A DNA stretch of 64,000 bases from Eriocheir sinensis (GCF_024679095.1 NW_026110538.1:38392-102391); one strand, 5' to 3'. Counted from the first letter of the stretch, positions 23,262-37,620 are shown. A program made the numbers and translations. Notes: generated by a model not told the origin, from the sequence alone.

Positions 23262-24300
23262 AGCAGTGAAAACACGTCAGGGATCAGTTTTGGGTCCACT
23301 CTTGTTCGTGATATATGTGAATGACCTGGTAGAAGAAATCCATAACAGCAGTGTATTTTTGTACGCAGATGACACCAAATTGTTTAAGGAAATTAAGAAT
23401 AAGGAAGACTGTGAGGCATTGCAAGAAGACTTACTGAGAATGGAAAGTTGGTCTAAGAAATGGTTGTTAAGGTTTCACCCCCAAAAGTGTTGTGTTATGA
23501 GAATCGGAAGTGCTCAGGAAGAGAGTTTTATATACAAAATGGAAGAAGAATTACGGGAGGTTAAACATGAAAAGGATTTAGGAGTAATAATTGACAATAA
23601 TTTGAGTTTTGATGAACACCTGGCTGAAAAAGTAAACAAGGCAAACAAGATTGTGGGAATTATTAGGAGAACATTTATAACTTTGGATGAGTCAAAGTTC
23701 AAGGCCTTGTTTACTGCAATGGTACGCCCTCACCTTGAATACGCAAATCAAGTATGGTGCCCTTTTAAAAAGAAAGACATCGAAACTATTGAAAATGTAC
23801 AGAAGAAGACCAAACAAATCCCAACACTTAAGAACATGACATATGAGGAAAGACTGATTAAACTTGATTTACCAACACTGGCATATAGAAGAGTACGAGG
23901 AGATATGATTGAAACTTACAAAATATTAAGCAGAATATATGATGGAGAAGTATGTGGGGACTTATTTACCATGAGTGTAGATGCAGGAACAAGAGGACAC
24001 AGTAAAAAGTTGTACAAGAGCAGGTCAAGGTTGGACAAGAGGAAATATGCTTTCTGTAACAGAGTGGTAAATACTTGGAATAGTCTGCCGGAAGAAGTGG
24101 TGAATGCAGAGTCTGTTATAAGTTTTGAAAAGAAACTGGATAAAATATGGAAAGGACAAAGTATAAAATACGATTACAGAGCAATTATTGAAGCTGGCCA
24201 GCGCGTCCGGCACCCAGACCAGGATATAGTAAGTTTGGAACTGGAGTCACAGGCCTGAAGGGGCCTCTTCCAGAAGTCATCTGTGAGTATCTGTGAGTTA
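23262..24300 (+). mobile_element. 5'-truncated CR1-like retrotransposon
   Basis: The sequence enters RT at TRQGSVLGPLLFVIYVND and continues 330 codons without a stop: FLYADDTKLF (catalytic YADD), EKDLGVIIDNNLSF, MVRPHLEYANQVWCP, YEERLIKLDLPTLAYRRVRG, NTWNSLPEEVVNAES. The stop is at 24256-24258, followed by a short tail. Truncation inside RT is typical of target-primed insertion. The clean frame points to a recent copy. The clade (CR1 or close relative) is from motif style only. Confidence 0.85.
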
Positions 24301-24389
24301 TTGTTTTGGACCGCGGCGATCTAGTCGCTCACATGAGCCCTGGTGTCGTCCTGTGAGGGCTTCACATGCACGTCTGCTGTCCCGTCTTC

Positions 24390-24760
24390 CTAAGGAAGGC
24401 GCAGGTGAGGCGGATGACAGCAGCGTGGCAGGTCAAAGGTGGGCACGTCCAGGGCGCGGAGTTGGTGTCCGAGCAGCACTCGCTGGGAGTAATGGCTTGG
24501 GCAGTGCAGCAGCAGGTGCTCAATGGTGTCCTCGACGGTCCTGCACCAGCAGGGGCAGTGAGGGTCAGGGGACAGGCGGTGGAGGTGAGCGCCGAGGCGT
24601 GTGTGGCCCAGGGCCCAGGCGAAGGAGCGTCAGGGCCACGTCTAGACGCGGGACGTTTTCCTCACCCACGGCTGTGGGGAGGAGTTGGTGCGGTACTGGC
24701 CCAAGAAGGTGGTGTCTTCCCTTGAGGCGTGGCAGGTGCGGGAGATGAGACGTTTGGCCG
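24390..24760 (-). pseudogene. Non-LTR retrotransposon C-terminal zinc region, antisense
   Basis: The minus strand reads GHTRLGAHLHRLSPDPHCPW then CRTVEDTIEHLLLHCP, the C-terminal CCHC module of Jockey/I-type elements, preceded by RTNSS and RRLISRT-type sequence with stops. GC-rich compared with its flanks. Confidence 0.7.
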
Positions 24761-24978
24761 TGTAGAGTGGCAGGGGAAGCGGCGTTATGTTTACCTCCGG
24801 CCATGTTTTGTTTTAAACTCGCTGCTGCTGCGACGGTGGCGTACCCTAGCGGCGACGCCGCCGCTGGAGGCGGTCGATTCAAATTGCCCCATTCCGAACC
24901 TAATGCACTATATTATCACATCCTCAATCAACTTATTTCATAATATGTTACGTAAGGCAAGTGTTATAAACGCTTTTA

Positions 24979-25868
24979 ACTACTATACATTTCAGCGGCG
25001 GACAAACGCTGTTTTTCGCAAATATCTCCTAAACGATTCGTTGGATCAGTATGATATTTCAGTACACTACCTTTAACACCCGGACCTAATTTATGGCTGA
25101 TATACCATATTGCAATGTGTTATGTGAGGAGTTTACTGACTGATATTAAGCCTAATCCAGTCATCATATCTAAGGTGTTATACAGAATCGGACGAGTGTG
25201 GGGTACTCGTCTAACCCCTCCACCAACGCCCCGAACAACCCCCAGACCACTCCTTCCCTACCCCAATATCGCAGCATCCCCCTCCTCGTTTCCCTCTTCA
25301 CCCCCCTACTCACACCATCCCCCTTCCCCAGCCCGAGGCTATGACTCAAGCAGAGGCAGGGTATAACTCATTGACTGCCGAGGCGCATCCAGGTGTTGTA
25401 CAGTAATTATCAACGTGAAATACGTCTTGCCTCCATGGAATTGTACCATGCTCTTAGTTAATAATCATATCTATACATATACACCTACATAACATTCTAA
25501 TATATAATACAGTGATGGGAGAAATAGGGAGGGACATAAGAATGATGAGGGAGGCGAGGAGCTAGGGGGAGAAGAGGAAGGACAATGAGAGCGAGAAGGG
25601 GGAGAAGTAGTTGTGGTTAGGAATAGTTTGGGAGGGTGTTGGGGGGGGGGCACACTTTCCTTCGAATGCGTCAACATGACTCGTCGGGTTTGTGTTATTT
25701 TCCACGAGTAAACTCCTCACATAACACATATAGTATCGTGGTATGTTAGCCATAAATTAGGTCCGGATGTTAACTGTAGTGTGCTGAAATGTCATACTGA
25801 TCCAACGATTCGTTTAGGAGATATTTGCGAAAAACAGCGTTTGTCCGCCGCTGAAATGTATAGTAGTA
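24979..25868. mobile_element. Fold-back element with about 160-bp arms
   Basis: ACTATACATTTCAGCGGCGG at about 24982 and its reverse complement at about 25842-25863 open arms that match over 24979-25140 and 25705-25868, including CAAATATCTCCTAAACGA and CCTAATTTATGGCT. The loop is C-rich then G-rich, with no recognisable ORF. Confidence 0.85.
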
Positions 25869-25949
25869 GCTACAAGGAAGTAGGGGTCGAATGAAATGAC
25901 TAACACATTTGTCACGATCTTTTTGACGAAGGATTTGACTAACTTTGGT

Positions 25950-26757
25950 TTTGTGTGACATGTCTCGTGGCTCGGATAACCACGATGACGACTGCCCTGG
26001 CCATTTGCGATGTTACCACTGTGGTGAGCCTCACCCTGCTTCATCAAAGGAATGTGAGCGTTTCCAGTTAAAAAAAAAAAAGTAAACATACGCAACAAGG
26101 ATAGGGTGTCCTTTGCTGAAACGAAACAACTTGCCCACAAAGATGTCCAGCCCCGGAATGACATATGCCGCTGCCCTTAATGCCCATGTTCATCGCCGTT
26201 CTATCTTACTAAGTCTGTTTTTCCCACAACTTCAATTTCACCTGAAAAGGCCGCCTCATCCCTCCAGACGCCTGCTGATGGCCGCAGTGAACTGCATCAG
26301 CAGAAGCGCACGCGCAGTAGGGACACCCCTCCTGCTAAAGTGCCCTTTCCGGCGCCCGCTTCTGAGTCGCTGGGAGAACCCCGGGTGCCGGCTGCGGCCG
26401 CCACCCCTGCACCAGCGGCTCCGGCTGATCCTCAACCGGTGACCGATGCTGCCCAAGGTCACGGTGCGACTCTGCCGTAGCCCGTGCCCTCCGCCTCCGT
26501 ACAGTCTGTGCCGGAAGCTCCACCCATGTCTGCGTCCCTTGCCGCTTCGTCGGAGTGGCGGAAGGTTGGGGGGAGGGGCAGGGTGAGAAAGTCACCGGCA
26601 GGAGCAGTAGGCCGGGGAACATTAGGCCCTCCCCGGCCGGTCACATCGGCCATTGGGCCGAAAAAGAAAATAGTGCTGGGGCCAACCCTCCAGCGAAAGA
26701 CCACTGTCAAAACAGGGAGGTCCCTTTTCGGGGGAACCCTGAACAAACAAAAATAAG
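25950..26757 (+). pseudogene. Jockey ORF1 (Gag-like, zinc knuckle)
   Basis: The frame from 25960 gives CPGHLRCYHCGEPHPASSKE, a zinc-knuckle-like end of a Jockey Gag. An A-run at about 26070 breaks the frame. A Pro/Ala/Ser-rich remainder follows in shifted frames (26113-26480, 26484-26756) and stops at 26754-26756, where ORF2 begins. Confidence 0.65.
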
Positions 26758-28015
26758 ATTCAAGATCACACAGTGGAACTGCCGCGGGTTGCGAGGAAGC
26801 CGGGAATAACTCCAGCTACTAATAAAAGACTCCTACCGCAGTGTCTATGTCTCCAAGAGACACTGTTAGGAGCATGCGCTCATCCTCCCCCACGCGATTA
26901 CAGTGCCATATACTAGCCAACAGATCCTTCACAATCTCACTCATGAGGTACCTGTCTCTTCATTACCAACTACGTGGCACATGTTCCGCTCTCCATTACA
27001 GGCCGCTGCTGCTCAAATTCATATAACACGCACCTACACCCTGTTCTCTTTGTATCTTCCACCCAGTACACCAATCAATCCGCAAGACTTCCTGACACTA
27101 GCACGCCAGTTGCCCTCACCCTTCCTAATAGTTGGGGATTTTAACAGCCGCCATACACTATGGGAGGATAGCATCAGCAACCCAAGAGGAGCCACAGTCG
27201 CATCTGTAATCGAAGACCTAGACCTCTGCTTACTGAACACCGGTCATGCAACACACTACCATATAAAAACTGACACTGTCAGTTACTGACCTCTCTCTCA
27301 GTTCCCCTAATGCATACCTGGACTTCAGGTGGGAAATATCAGAGGATCTACATGGCAGTGACCACTATCCCATATTTATCTCTCATACCACCTTCAAGCC
27401 GTCACCTCGATTACCGCGTTGGAAATTAAATCGGGCGGACTGGGAACTTTTCCGAACAATGACACACACGGAGACAACAATTGCTGACTTTGAGACAACT
27501 GAGGATGCAGTTACCTTTCTTACGGCGCATATTCACCGGGCGGGAAAACTTACAATCCCACAGGCAACGGGAAATACAATACGCCGTCCTGTGTCATGGT
27601 GGTCTGACAAGTGCAAGCAGGCGGTGGCTTGCCGTCGCCGGGCCTTCAACCGTTACAAGAGGCAAAGGACATACTTTAACCATATCGCCTACACAAAAGC
27701 ACTAGCACAAGCATGCCGGACTCTGAAAGAAGCACGACGATCCTCTTTTGCCAGTTATGTATCCTCACTTAATTTACAGACGCAGATGGCACAGGTGTGG
27801 AAGAGAGTACATAAAATAGCAGGAAAGTTTTCATCAAGCCCACCACCTGCACTGAAAATCAACAATAACATAATATCAGAGAGCGCCGAAGTCGCCGACA
27901 TCAAAGCCAGGGCATTTGCTGCTGTGTCTCAGCGGGGCTAAAGACCTGAATACGCCGGCACATGGAAGAACAAGAGAGACGCCAGCTAGACTTTTCATCC
28001 CTCAACACCGAAATA
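26757..28015 (+). pseudogene. Jockey ORF2, endonuclease part
   Basis: ITQWNCRGLRG (endonuclease motif with the catalytic Asn) begins the frame and is soon stopped. After shifts, PFLIVGDFNSRHTLWED (GDFN block) and LNTGHATHYH are seen, then GSDHYPIF (SDH block) in another frame. 27459-27941 is an open linker rich in basic residues with SWWSDKCKQAVACRRRAF. Several stops and frameshifts make it inactive. The last codons before the Tc1 insertion are near 28015. Confidence 0.8.
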
Positions 28016-28433
28016 TACAGTCGGCTATAGAGAGTAGTGACACACTGTCCAGTAAGTTTCGTTCAGAAAGCGACATCTGGCAACCCCTCCACGCGACTTG
28101 AAAATTATTATATCCTATCGAAATCGTACTGTTGTGGGGATCGGTGGTCACAGGTGCACTCTCCATAATTTTAAGATAGATATTTATCAAAAGTGCCCGT
28201 CGCTAACGCTTAATAAATATTTTTCTTTAGGCTCTGTCGCTACATTTTGACACGAGCTTTTAGTTTCGTTCAAAATGAGTCAAGAGCAACTCGAAGTTGT
28301 TTATCAAACTGATACATTTAAAAATATACTGCACTTATAAGGGAGATTGTTATGCCTTTTAACTTAAAAAAAAAAAATCCCTGACAGCCGAGATCTTGTT
28401 CTTTATTAAAAATTTTATACGTAATAATAGGCT

Positions 28434-29074
28434 ATGAACGTTCACATGATGACGCCTTCAACCGCGGACTTTGACGGCGCGGCGATGGAGCGCAGAGGTG
28501 AAACGACGCTGGAGCAGCGGTATTCGATTAAAGCCCTTATGTCTGCAGGGACTGCCCCGTCTGACATATCACAGATATTAAATATAAACAAGAGGACAGT
28601 TTATAGATGGATGAAGAGGATACAAGAAACCAACAACGTGAACAGCCTTCCGAGGAGTGGCGGGCCGCGACACGTAACCCAAGAGGAGGAGCAACGCATC
28701 ATCGCTTCCGCCAGGAGAAGCCCTCTCACCACATCAGTCCAGCTCAAGCACAAAATAGGATGTCAGTTTGGAGTTCAAACAATCAGAAAGATACTACACA
28801 GAGCGGACATACACCACAGGACCCCTGCCGTCAAGCCCTTCCTCTCCCAGGAGAACAAGGAGGAGCGACTAGGATTCGCACTTGAGTATATTACTGCGGC
28901 AGACGACTTCTGGGACAATGTTGTGTTCTGCGATGAAAAGACTTTCTCCTCTGATGCACATGGAGGGCTGCATTGCTGGAGGCCAAACAACACGAGGTAA
29001 GGAACGAAAAGCTGAGGATGAAATAGATTTATATATTCATGTTAGGCGTTTTAGGGCCTTAAAGTCTGAAGTAA

Positions 29075-29149
<75 letters not shown>

Positions 29150-30513
29150 TACTTTATTGACATTTCCTATGTATTCATGGGTCATAAGGCGGCGTCTGCT
29201 ACCAGACACGGACAAACACAAGTAAGGCAAACATATTTACATATATAAATATCTGCTAAGTCTCGATGGTGGCACCACTTCATCAGCTGTGAGCCTCTGA
29301 CAGCGTGCAGAGTTGTCAGTTGTTTAAGATTTACAGTAACAGAACTATACCTTATATGTAGCGAGTTTTGAAATAGGTAGCCCAATCTATATGTATAACA
29401 AAATCGAATGCCTATCTTATTTTAGTGCGTATTATGCATTCCCAATTTTACGGGGAGAGAGAGAGAGAGAGAGCAGACAGATGTATAGACAGGCAGGTCA
29501 GGTGATGTTTTGATATTTATTTTTTTATATATATTATTTTTATGGCAAACAAGACGGTGACTTACCGAAGCCTTGTCTCCTACCATGATAGAGATCCTTA
29601 AACCACATCTTTACTCACGTGTTTCAAATGTTAAAACTATTTACCATTAGCAATTAAACTAGCCAGCCAGAGGTAACGTTCACAAAAAAACAAAAAAAAT
29701 CTAAAAGCGGACGACGGAACACCTTACACCCACCACACTTGACAATCACTGAGTAACGGACATCAAGCAACGCCCAGTCTATGGGCGAGTTGCTAGTTAT
29801 GAAAAAACATAATTACCAGTGTTGCTGAAGATGGATGCCTATTAAATATTTCTGGCTAAAATAATAATCTACACAATCAAAATATTATACCGTTCAATGC
29901 ACTATAAATCTTCAAACAATACCGCTTGTCATTGTCTGGTAAATGATGCCTGTAACATGTTTCGGTGCTGTGTAAAGTTGACTGCTATACTTCTTTTAAT
30001 AGGTATGAGCCACAGAACATCCAGCCCTCTCGAAGGAGCGGGAGGATCACGGCAGGGCTGTGGGGCTGGATGGCAGCAAGTGGACCCGGTAAAATCGCAG
30101 TCATCGAAGAACGGATGACTGCAGAGCAGTACAGAGCCATCATGGAAGAAGTTATGCTACCTTCAGTTAGAGCGATGCTGATCCCTCCACCTCAGCCAAT
30201 CTACATTGTTATGGACAATTCACCTGTTCATAATGCACACACAGTGAACAGGTGGTTCCACGAACATCCTGAGGTTACTCGAATTCCCTGGCCAGCCCGT
30301 TCTCCAGACCTTGACCCCATTGAAAACCTGTGGGCCGAAATAACAAAGAAATGGGACCACAACATGGTTAGGAATAAAGAAACTCTAATCACCCACTCCA
30401 CTACTATTTGGGAAAGTCTGAGAGGAAAAGATCTTTGCCAAAATTTAGTAGCCTCTATACCCCGGCGTCTGGAAAATGTTATAAAGAACAGGGGTTCGTA
30501 CACAAAATATTAA
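28434..30513 (+). CDS. Tc1-like transposase with intron, catalytic D,D,E present
   Basis: Exon 1 is 28434-28996 and exon 2 is 30003-30513, joined by a GT-AG intron (28997-30002) that splits an Arg codon in phase. The predicted product is 357 residues without internal stops. Residues about 18-75 form a paired-type helix-turn-helix (TLEQRYSIKALMSAGTAPSD ... INKRTVYRWMKRI), then a GGPR motif. Catalytic residues are D167 (VVFCDEKTF), D259 (YIVMDNSPVHNA) and E295 (SPDLDPIENLWAE). I count 35 residues between the second D and E, so this is DD35E-like rather than the usual DD34E. The intron carries a long (AT)n tract. Cut-and-paste transposase; activity is plausible but unproven. Confidence 0.85.
29076..29148 (+). 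repeat. (AT)n microsatellite in transposase intron
   Basis: Uninterrupted AT run of about 70 bp inside the intron; the short YIYI ORF is artefactual. Confidence 0.95.
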
Positions 30514-30527
30514 TGTTCACTTGTTCA

Positions 30528-30760
<233 letters not shown>

Positions 30761-31090
30761 CTGAAATAAATGACATATTTGAGTCTACTATTAGTTATCC
30801 TTGAAGACGAAGACGAATTTGTCCTCTGATAAATTTGATGTTGCTGAAATAAAGCAAACATCGTTAGTATTAGCTACTAGCTTGAACTAAAATAAATTGC
30901 TTGAATATATTTTTTCTCTGGCATCGGCAGCTGGGCTGTTCGGGTGCCACTATACTATATGGATGAATGGTAAGTCATTATAATTAAGCTGATTCAATTT
31001 GCGTAAGTCTGGCAGACTCAAAATTCTGTTCAACAGCTGAGCTGTCACGTCAGTGGCTGTGGAAACGTATAATTTTTAATACCTAAAAAA

Positions 31091-31129
<39 letters not shown>

Positions 31130-32040
31130 TGGGTGGGGACGGGAGACATATGTCCATCAGCGAAAAACGAAGGGGTCAGCTAGTCAGCGACGCCCCGAGA
31201 TCAACACACACACACACACACACACACGTATTTATACTTTGATATTACGTAATCTTCACTGAGAAATGATTTTAGATTTTTAATGATCTCCTGAACTGTC
31301 TTTGAGGCTTTATAGTAACGGGAATTAAGGCTGCGAGTTAAACAGACCCTCAAGCCTATTTGCTGTTTGATGGTAAGGAGCATGAATTACTGCCTGCCCC
31401 TGTGAAGGACAGCATTGCACACGGTATTTTCAAAATTTAATAAGAAAGTGTTTCGGACTGTTCGTGATGTTTTACCTCGTCGTCATCATCATCATCATGT
31501 AGAAGACATTCATTATCGCATTTCTAAATTGAATTCATGTAATGTGGTATATTTATAACTACATTATATTATAATATATTATACAATATTATAATTTCAC
31601 GGTCACACACACACGATACACACTGAAACGAGTCACTAACATCACCAGTGAATGCGCCACCGTGATATAGTTGCCAGATACCGCCACCAGACTAAACATT
31701 CTGAAAACCGTGACACTACTCTCTATCGTCGACTGTACAATGTTCCCTTCTCCATGCGGAAACTACAATCTGCTCTTACCCTCTGCAACGACACCTCGCT
31801 GGGTCCCGATAATATCTATATGCCATGATCCAACACCTTAGACCTACCACCATGACCCTGCTGCTCCAAATATACAACTCAGTTAGGCACACAGGTATCA
31901 TACCAAGTAGGTGGGGGAAAGCCATTATCCTTCCCATCCGTAAACCTGGGAAGGATGGTTCACAACCTTTACACTACCGACCAATTGCTCTAACATCCTA
32001 CCTATGCAAACTCTTCGAAAAGATGGTAAACTTTCACTTA

Positions 32041-32669
32041 AGGCGGTGTCACACTAGCACTTTTTCCGTCAACTTTTTCCGTCGTTTTTCTGAAAATCGT
32101 CGATATCTTGGCTGCGGCCTGTCACACACAAACGGTGTTTCGTCTGAAACTTTCCGTCGGCACAGACCAAGGAATGTAAACAAACATGGAGTCCACGCTG
32201 CGGCAAAGATACGCTGCTCTGAACCTAATACTGTGTATTGTGAGACTTAGACGAGCTAAACAAGCCAAAAAGCGTGCATGGATGCGCTCATGGTTGGCTC
32301 GTCGGGAAAGAGAAAGTGTGTACCATAGGCTGTTAAAAGAGCTGAGTTTAGAGGATCATGAGACTCTGAAGAATTGGATCAGGTTGGACAAGAGCCAGTA
32401 CCACAGACTTCTGGAGTTAGTGACACCTCTTATTGCCAGAAGTGACACCAGGATGAGGAAGGCTGTCACTGCAGGAGAGCGTTTGAGACAGGTTGAAGCC
32501 ACGCGGAAAGTCTCGGTCTTGGTCTTGGAAATGTAAACAAAGGCGGAAATTTGCAGGCGGAAACGATCCTGATCGTCTGACAAATTCATGCGATAAGTTC
32601 ATGCGGAACGATGAAAAATCGACGGAAATCGCATTAATCGACGGAAAAAGTGCTAGTGTGACACCGCCT
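32041..32669. mobile_element. Non-autonomous PIF/Harbinger element, TSD TTA
   Basis: The end AGGCGGTGTCACACTAGCAC (32041) is perfectly mirrored at the right end (to 32669), and the inverted repeat extends about 30 bp through TTTTTCCGTC. The flanks are TTA on both sides (32038-32040 and 32670-32672), the canonical Harbinger TWA target. It interrupts Jockey RT without other damage. Confidence 0.9.
32186..32536 (+). pseudogene. Harbinger transposase N-terminal fragment
   Basis: The frame contains KKRAWMRSWLARRERESVYH then LLKELSLEDHETLKNWIRLD, YHRLLELVTPLIARSDTRMR and KAVTAGERL, the N-terminal region of HARBI1-like transposases. After GERL the sequence jumps to unrelated residues and stops at 32536; the DDE part has been deleted. 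This explains the 629-bp non-autonomous size. Confidence 0.85.
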
Positions 32670-33384
32670 TTAGTATACCATCTAAAGAGCAATGGCCACC
32701 TGACTCCTTACCAGTCAGGGTTTTGGAGAATGAGATCTACAATAAACGCCATCTTACGTCTCGAGTCAGCTATATGGCGCTCGTTTGCAGACAAACAACA
32801 CAGGTGCATATTTTTTGACCTTGAGAATGCCTATGACATGATATGGAGATATGGGATACTAAAGCAGCTTCATGACTTTGGTCTCCATGGACGGATGCCA
32901 AAGTTCCATTGAAGGATTTCTTGAAGAACGGAACTTCCGTGTCAGAGTTGGTACGTCCTACTCACCATCCTATGAACAGCAGGAAGGAGTTCCCCAAGGA
33001 AGCGTCCTGAGTGTCACCCTCTTTGCCTTAGCCATAAATGGTATTACAACGTTGCTCCCTGAGGGAGTGTCGTGTTGTCCTCCCTCTATGTCGACGACCT
33101 GGCAATATGGTACTCGGCGTCTGGGATGCCCACCGCACTGCGAAGACTGTAACATGCCATCGGAAGGACATCCAGATGGGCGGAGGAACATGGCTTCAGA
33201 TTTTCACCTTCCAAGTCGGTTGCCATGCACTTTTGCCGCCTGAGAGACCGCCATCCAGACCCTGATCTCATCATGTCCGGTTCACGTCTCCCTGTTGTGG
33301 AAGAACACACGTTTTTTGGACTCGTCTTTGACAGGCCTCGTACAGGCCTACCGGCCTCTTGTAGACTCCTGCGTTCGTCTGTTC

Positions 33385-34750
<1,366 letters not shown>

Positions 34751-34758
34751 ACTGAGCC
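34751..34758 (+). other. 8-bp direct repeat ACTGAGCC (left outer TSD)
   Basis: ACTGAGCC immediately precedes the first base (TAGGGG) of the left hAT-like copy and recurs exactly after the last base of the right copy (62472-62479). The inner flanks of the two copies (CTGTACAG at 36604 and ACCATCAC at 60633) do not match each other or this word. 8 bp is the hAT target-duplication length. Confidence 0.85.
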
Positions 34759-35211
34759 TAGGGGTGGGCAGGTACCGGTACCAGTACCGGTACTAACGGT
34801 ACCAGCTAAACGGTACGGTACCGGTACCAGATTGCTCGGTACCGGTACCAGTTGCTCGGATTTATTTATTGGAATTATTGATAATTCTTCATGTCCGATT
34901 TTTTTTTTAGGTTGCTAATAAATATTGTTACTGTTATTAGACTATGATCGAGTACATCCATAATAACTATACATGCTATTTTTTTATCGAAAAAATAAAT
35001 ATTCACTTCATTCAGAGAGAGAGAGAGAGAGATCACCACTTAGAAAGTGGATATCTCGGTGATATGGGTAGTGGGTACTCGATCATAGTCTAATAACAAT
35101 AACAATATATATTAGCGTTTTCTAAAGACTCGTGGGACTCACTAACTTTTAACCCAAGACTTCGTTTTCTTTTTACGTGACATTGTTAAATTCGTATGAC
35201 TCGTTAAATTT

Positions 35212-35260
<49 letters not shown>

Positions 35261-36231
35261 TCATATTTATCCAATAAAGCATTAACGAAAAAAGTTTGAA
35301 TCACTTGTCGATATTTTCTGGCTATAAAGAATTGCATTATGAAATATATAATATGATTAAATATTGTATGTATATCAGGAGATAGAGATCACCACTTAGT
35401 GAGTGGATATCTCGGTGATATGGGTAGTGGGTACTCGATCATAGTCTTATAACAATAACAATATTTATTAGCAACCTAAAAAAAGAAGAATCGGACATGA
35501 AAAATTATTCAGTAACTCCAATAAATAAATAAAATAATGGAAACGGGAGCTGTGATGGAAACGGAAAGCAGGACAAAATGGTGGGAACTTGGGGAGACGG
35601 TCAGCGGGGCAGTGACTCAGCGTCTACACACAGGGCTCATACCACATGGAGGCGGGCGAGCACCGAGCGTCACTAAGATCCTAACGGCAATGCGCAGTGC
35701 CGAGTGATCATTAAGCTTCCCGGAACCCAAGTGATCATGATGCTTCGCGGTACCAGTACCGATAGCAGTTATCGATACCAGGTACCGGTACCTGGTATCG
35801 ATAACTGCTATCGGTACTGGTACCGCGACCGATAGCAGTTATCGATACCAGGTACCGGTACCTGGTATCGATAACTGCTATCGGTACTGATACCGCGAAG
35901 CATCATGATCACTTGGGTTCCGGGAAGCTTAATGATCACTCGGTGCTCGCCCGCCTCCATGCGGTATGAGCCCTGTGTGTAGACGCTGAGTCACTGCCCC
36001 GCTGACCGTCTCCCCAAGTTTCCACCATTTTGTCCTGCTTTCCGTTTCCATCACAGCTCCCGTTTCCATTATTTGATTTATTTATTGGAGTTACTGGATA
36101 ATTCTTCATGTCCGATTCTTTTTCTTTTTTAGGTTGCTAATAAATATTTTTATTGTTATTAGACTATGATCGAGTACACCCATAATAACTATACATGCTA
36201 TTTTTTTTTTCGAAAAAATAAATATTCACTT

Positions 36232-36303
<72 letters not shown>

Positions 36304-36603
36304 TATAGATTTACATAGAAAATTAGACCACACAGACCCCATGGTACAGACTAGGTGGTCTGTCCTTAAACCTAAGTGATTTTACATTAATCAGAAGGCT
36401 CCTAAACGTTGCATTTCTACTCTAGATGATATTAAGTTGAAGGAAGAGAGAGGGTTTTCTTTACAGGAAATTTGTTTGGGAATTTCATCAGAAGTCATTA
36501 AGAAAAAAAAACTCCTTTGGGTACCGGTACCGGTACTAACGGTACTTGAGTTTTCGGTACCGGTACTACCGGTACTCAAATTAACGGTACTTGCCCATCC
36601 CTA
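34759..36603 (+). mobile_element. hAT-like non-autonomous element, left copy
   Basis: The ends form a 19-bp terminal inverted repeat, TAGGGRTGGGCARGTACCG, resembling hAT termini. Subterminal zones are packed with GGTACCGGTACC palindromes. The body is a nest of inverted repeats: ACTCGATCATAGTCT words in both orientations, and a long central palindrome (35580-36060) whose arms include GACTCAGCGTCTACACACAG. No transposase is present. (GA)n tracts lie at 35213-35260 and 36237-36299. Confidence 0.85.
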
Positions 36604-36689
36604 CTGTACAGGTGACCGTTGGAGAGATGTAATGGCTTTTGGTCCTAGTCTGGGTTTGTTCTGAGTTGTTTTTTTGTTGTATTTTTGCC

Positions 36690-37620
36690 TTTTTAATCTT
36701 CAAACATCCCCGGACAACCATAGACAAGAGTGTACAGATGAAACAAAGCCTTAGAACACATCCCATGGCAAGTTTCCAGCGTGGTTTTATTACTCAAGAT
36801 GCCATTTTTTTCACATTTCTGACACATATTTGGTTTCATGATTACTATTTTTAAGTTTTCCAATCCTTAAACTTCCCGGAAAACCATAGACAAGAGTGTA
36901 CAGATGAAAGAAAGCCTTAGAACACATCCCATGGCAAGTTTCCAGCGTGGTTTTATTACTCAAGATGCCATTTTTTTCACATTTCTGACACATATTTGGT
37001 TTCATGATTACTATTTTTAAGTTTTCCAATCCTTAAACTTCCCGGAAAACCATAGACAAGAGTGTACAGATGAAATAAAGCCTTAGAACACATCCCATGG
37101 CAAGTTTCCAGCGTGGTTTTATTACTCAAGATGCCATTTTTTCACATTTGACACATATTTGGTTTCATGATTACTATTTTTAAGTTTTCCAATCCTTAAA
37201 CTTCCCGGAAAACCATAGACATCAGTGTACAGATGAAAGAAAGCCTTAGAACACATCCCATGGCAAGTTTCCAGCTTGGTTTTATTACTCAAGATGCCAT
37301 TTTTTTCACATTTTTGACACATATTTGGCTTCCTGATTGCTATTTTTAAGTTTTCCAATCCTCAAACTTCCCGGAAATCCATAGACAAGAGTGTACAGAT
37401 AAAACTAAGGCTTATTATACATTCCATGGCTAGTTCCATATATGGTTCATTACAAAGATGGTATATTTTCAAAATTTGACCCATATTTGATTACCTAAAT
37501 ACGATTTATATGTCTTCTAATCTTCTCAGACCTCTCAGAAAACATAGAAAAGTCCCATGGCTAGTTTTACATGTGGTTTATTTAATTAAGATGCGGTTTT
37601 TTCATGATTCAGAAGACCTA
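36690..37620 (+). repeat. About 163-bp tandem repeat, 4-5 units
   Basis: Units carry CATAGACAAGAGTGTACAGA, CATCCCATGGCAAGTTTCCA and TTTGGTTTCATGATTACTA. The last units are diverged. A related, diverged stretch lies upstream of receptor copy B (39655-39940), so the repeat belongs to the duplicated receptor block. Confidence 0.9.

Larger units (their letters stand above)
31738..33375 (+). pseudogene. Jockey ORF2, reverse transcriptase part
   Basis: After the Tc1 insertion: SLGPDNI, then GIIPSRWGKAIILPIRKPGK, HYRPIALTSYLCKLFEKMV (RT block), the Harbinger insertion, TPYQSGF, CIFFDLENAYDMIW (block with first catalytic Asp), EGVPQGSVLSVTLFALAING, then in another frame SLYVDDLAIWYS (catalytic YVDD) and a thumb fragment ending near LVFDR. 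At least three frameshifts. The C-terminus is missing and an (AT)n/(GT)n tract follows. Confidence 0.85.

Noticed and set aside
24293..24748. Plus-strand Gly/Arg-rich ORF
   Set aside because: GC-rich shadow of the antisense non-LTR C-terminal zinc region.
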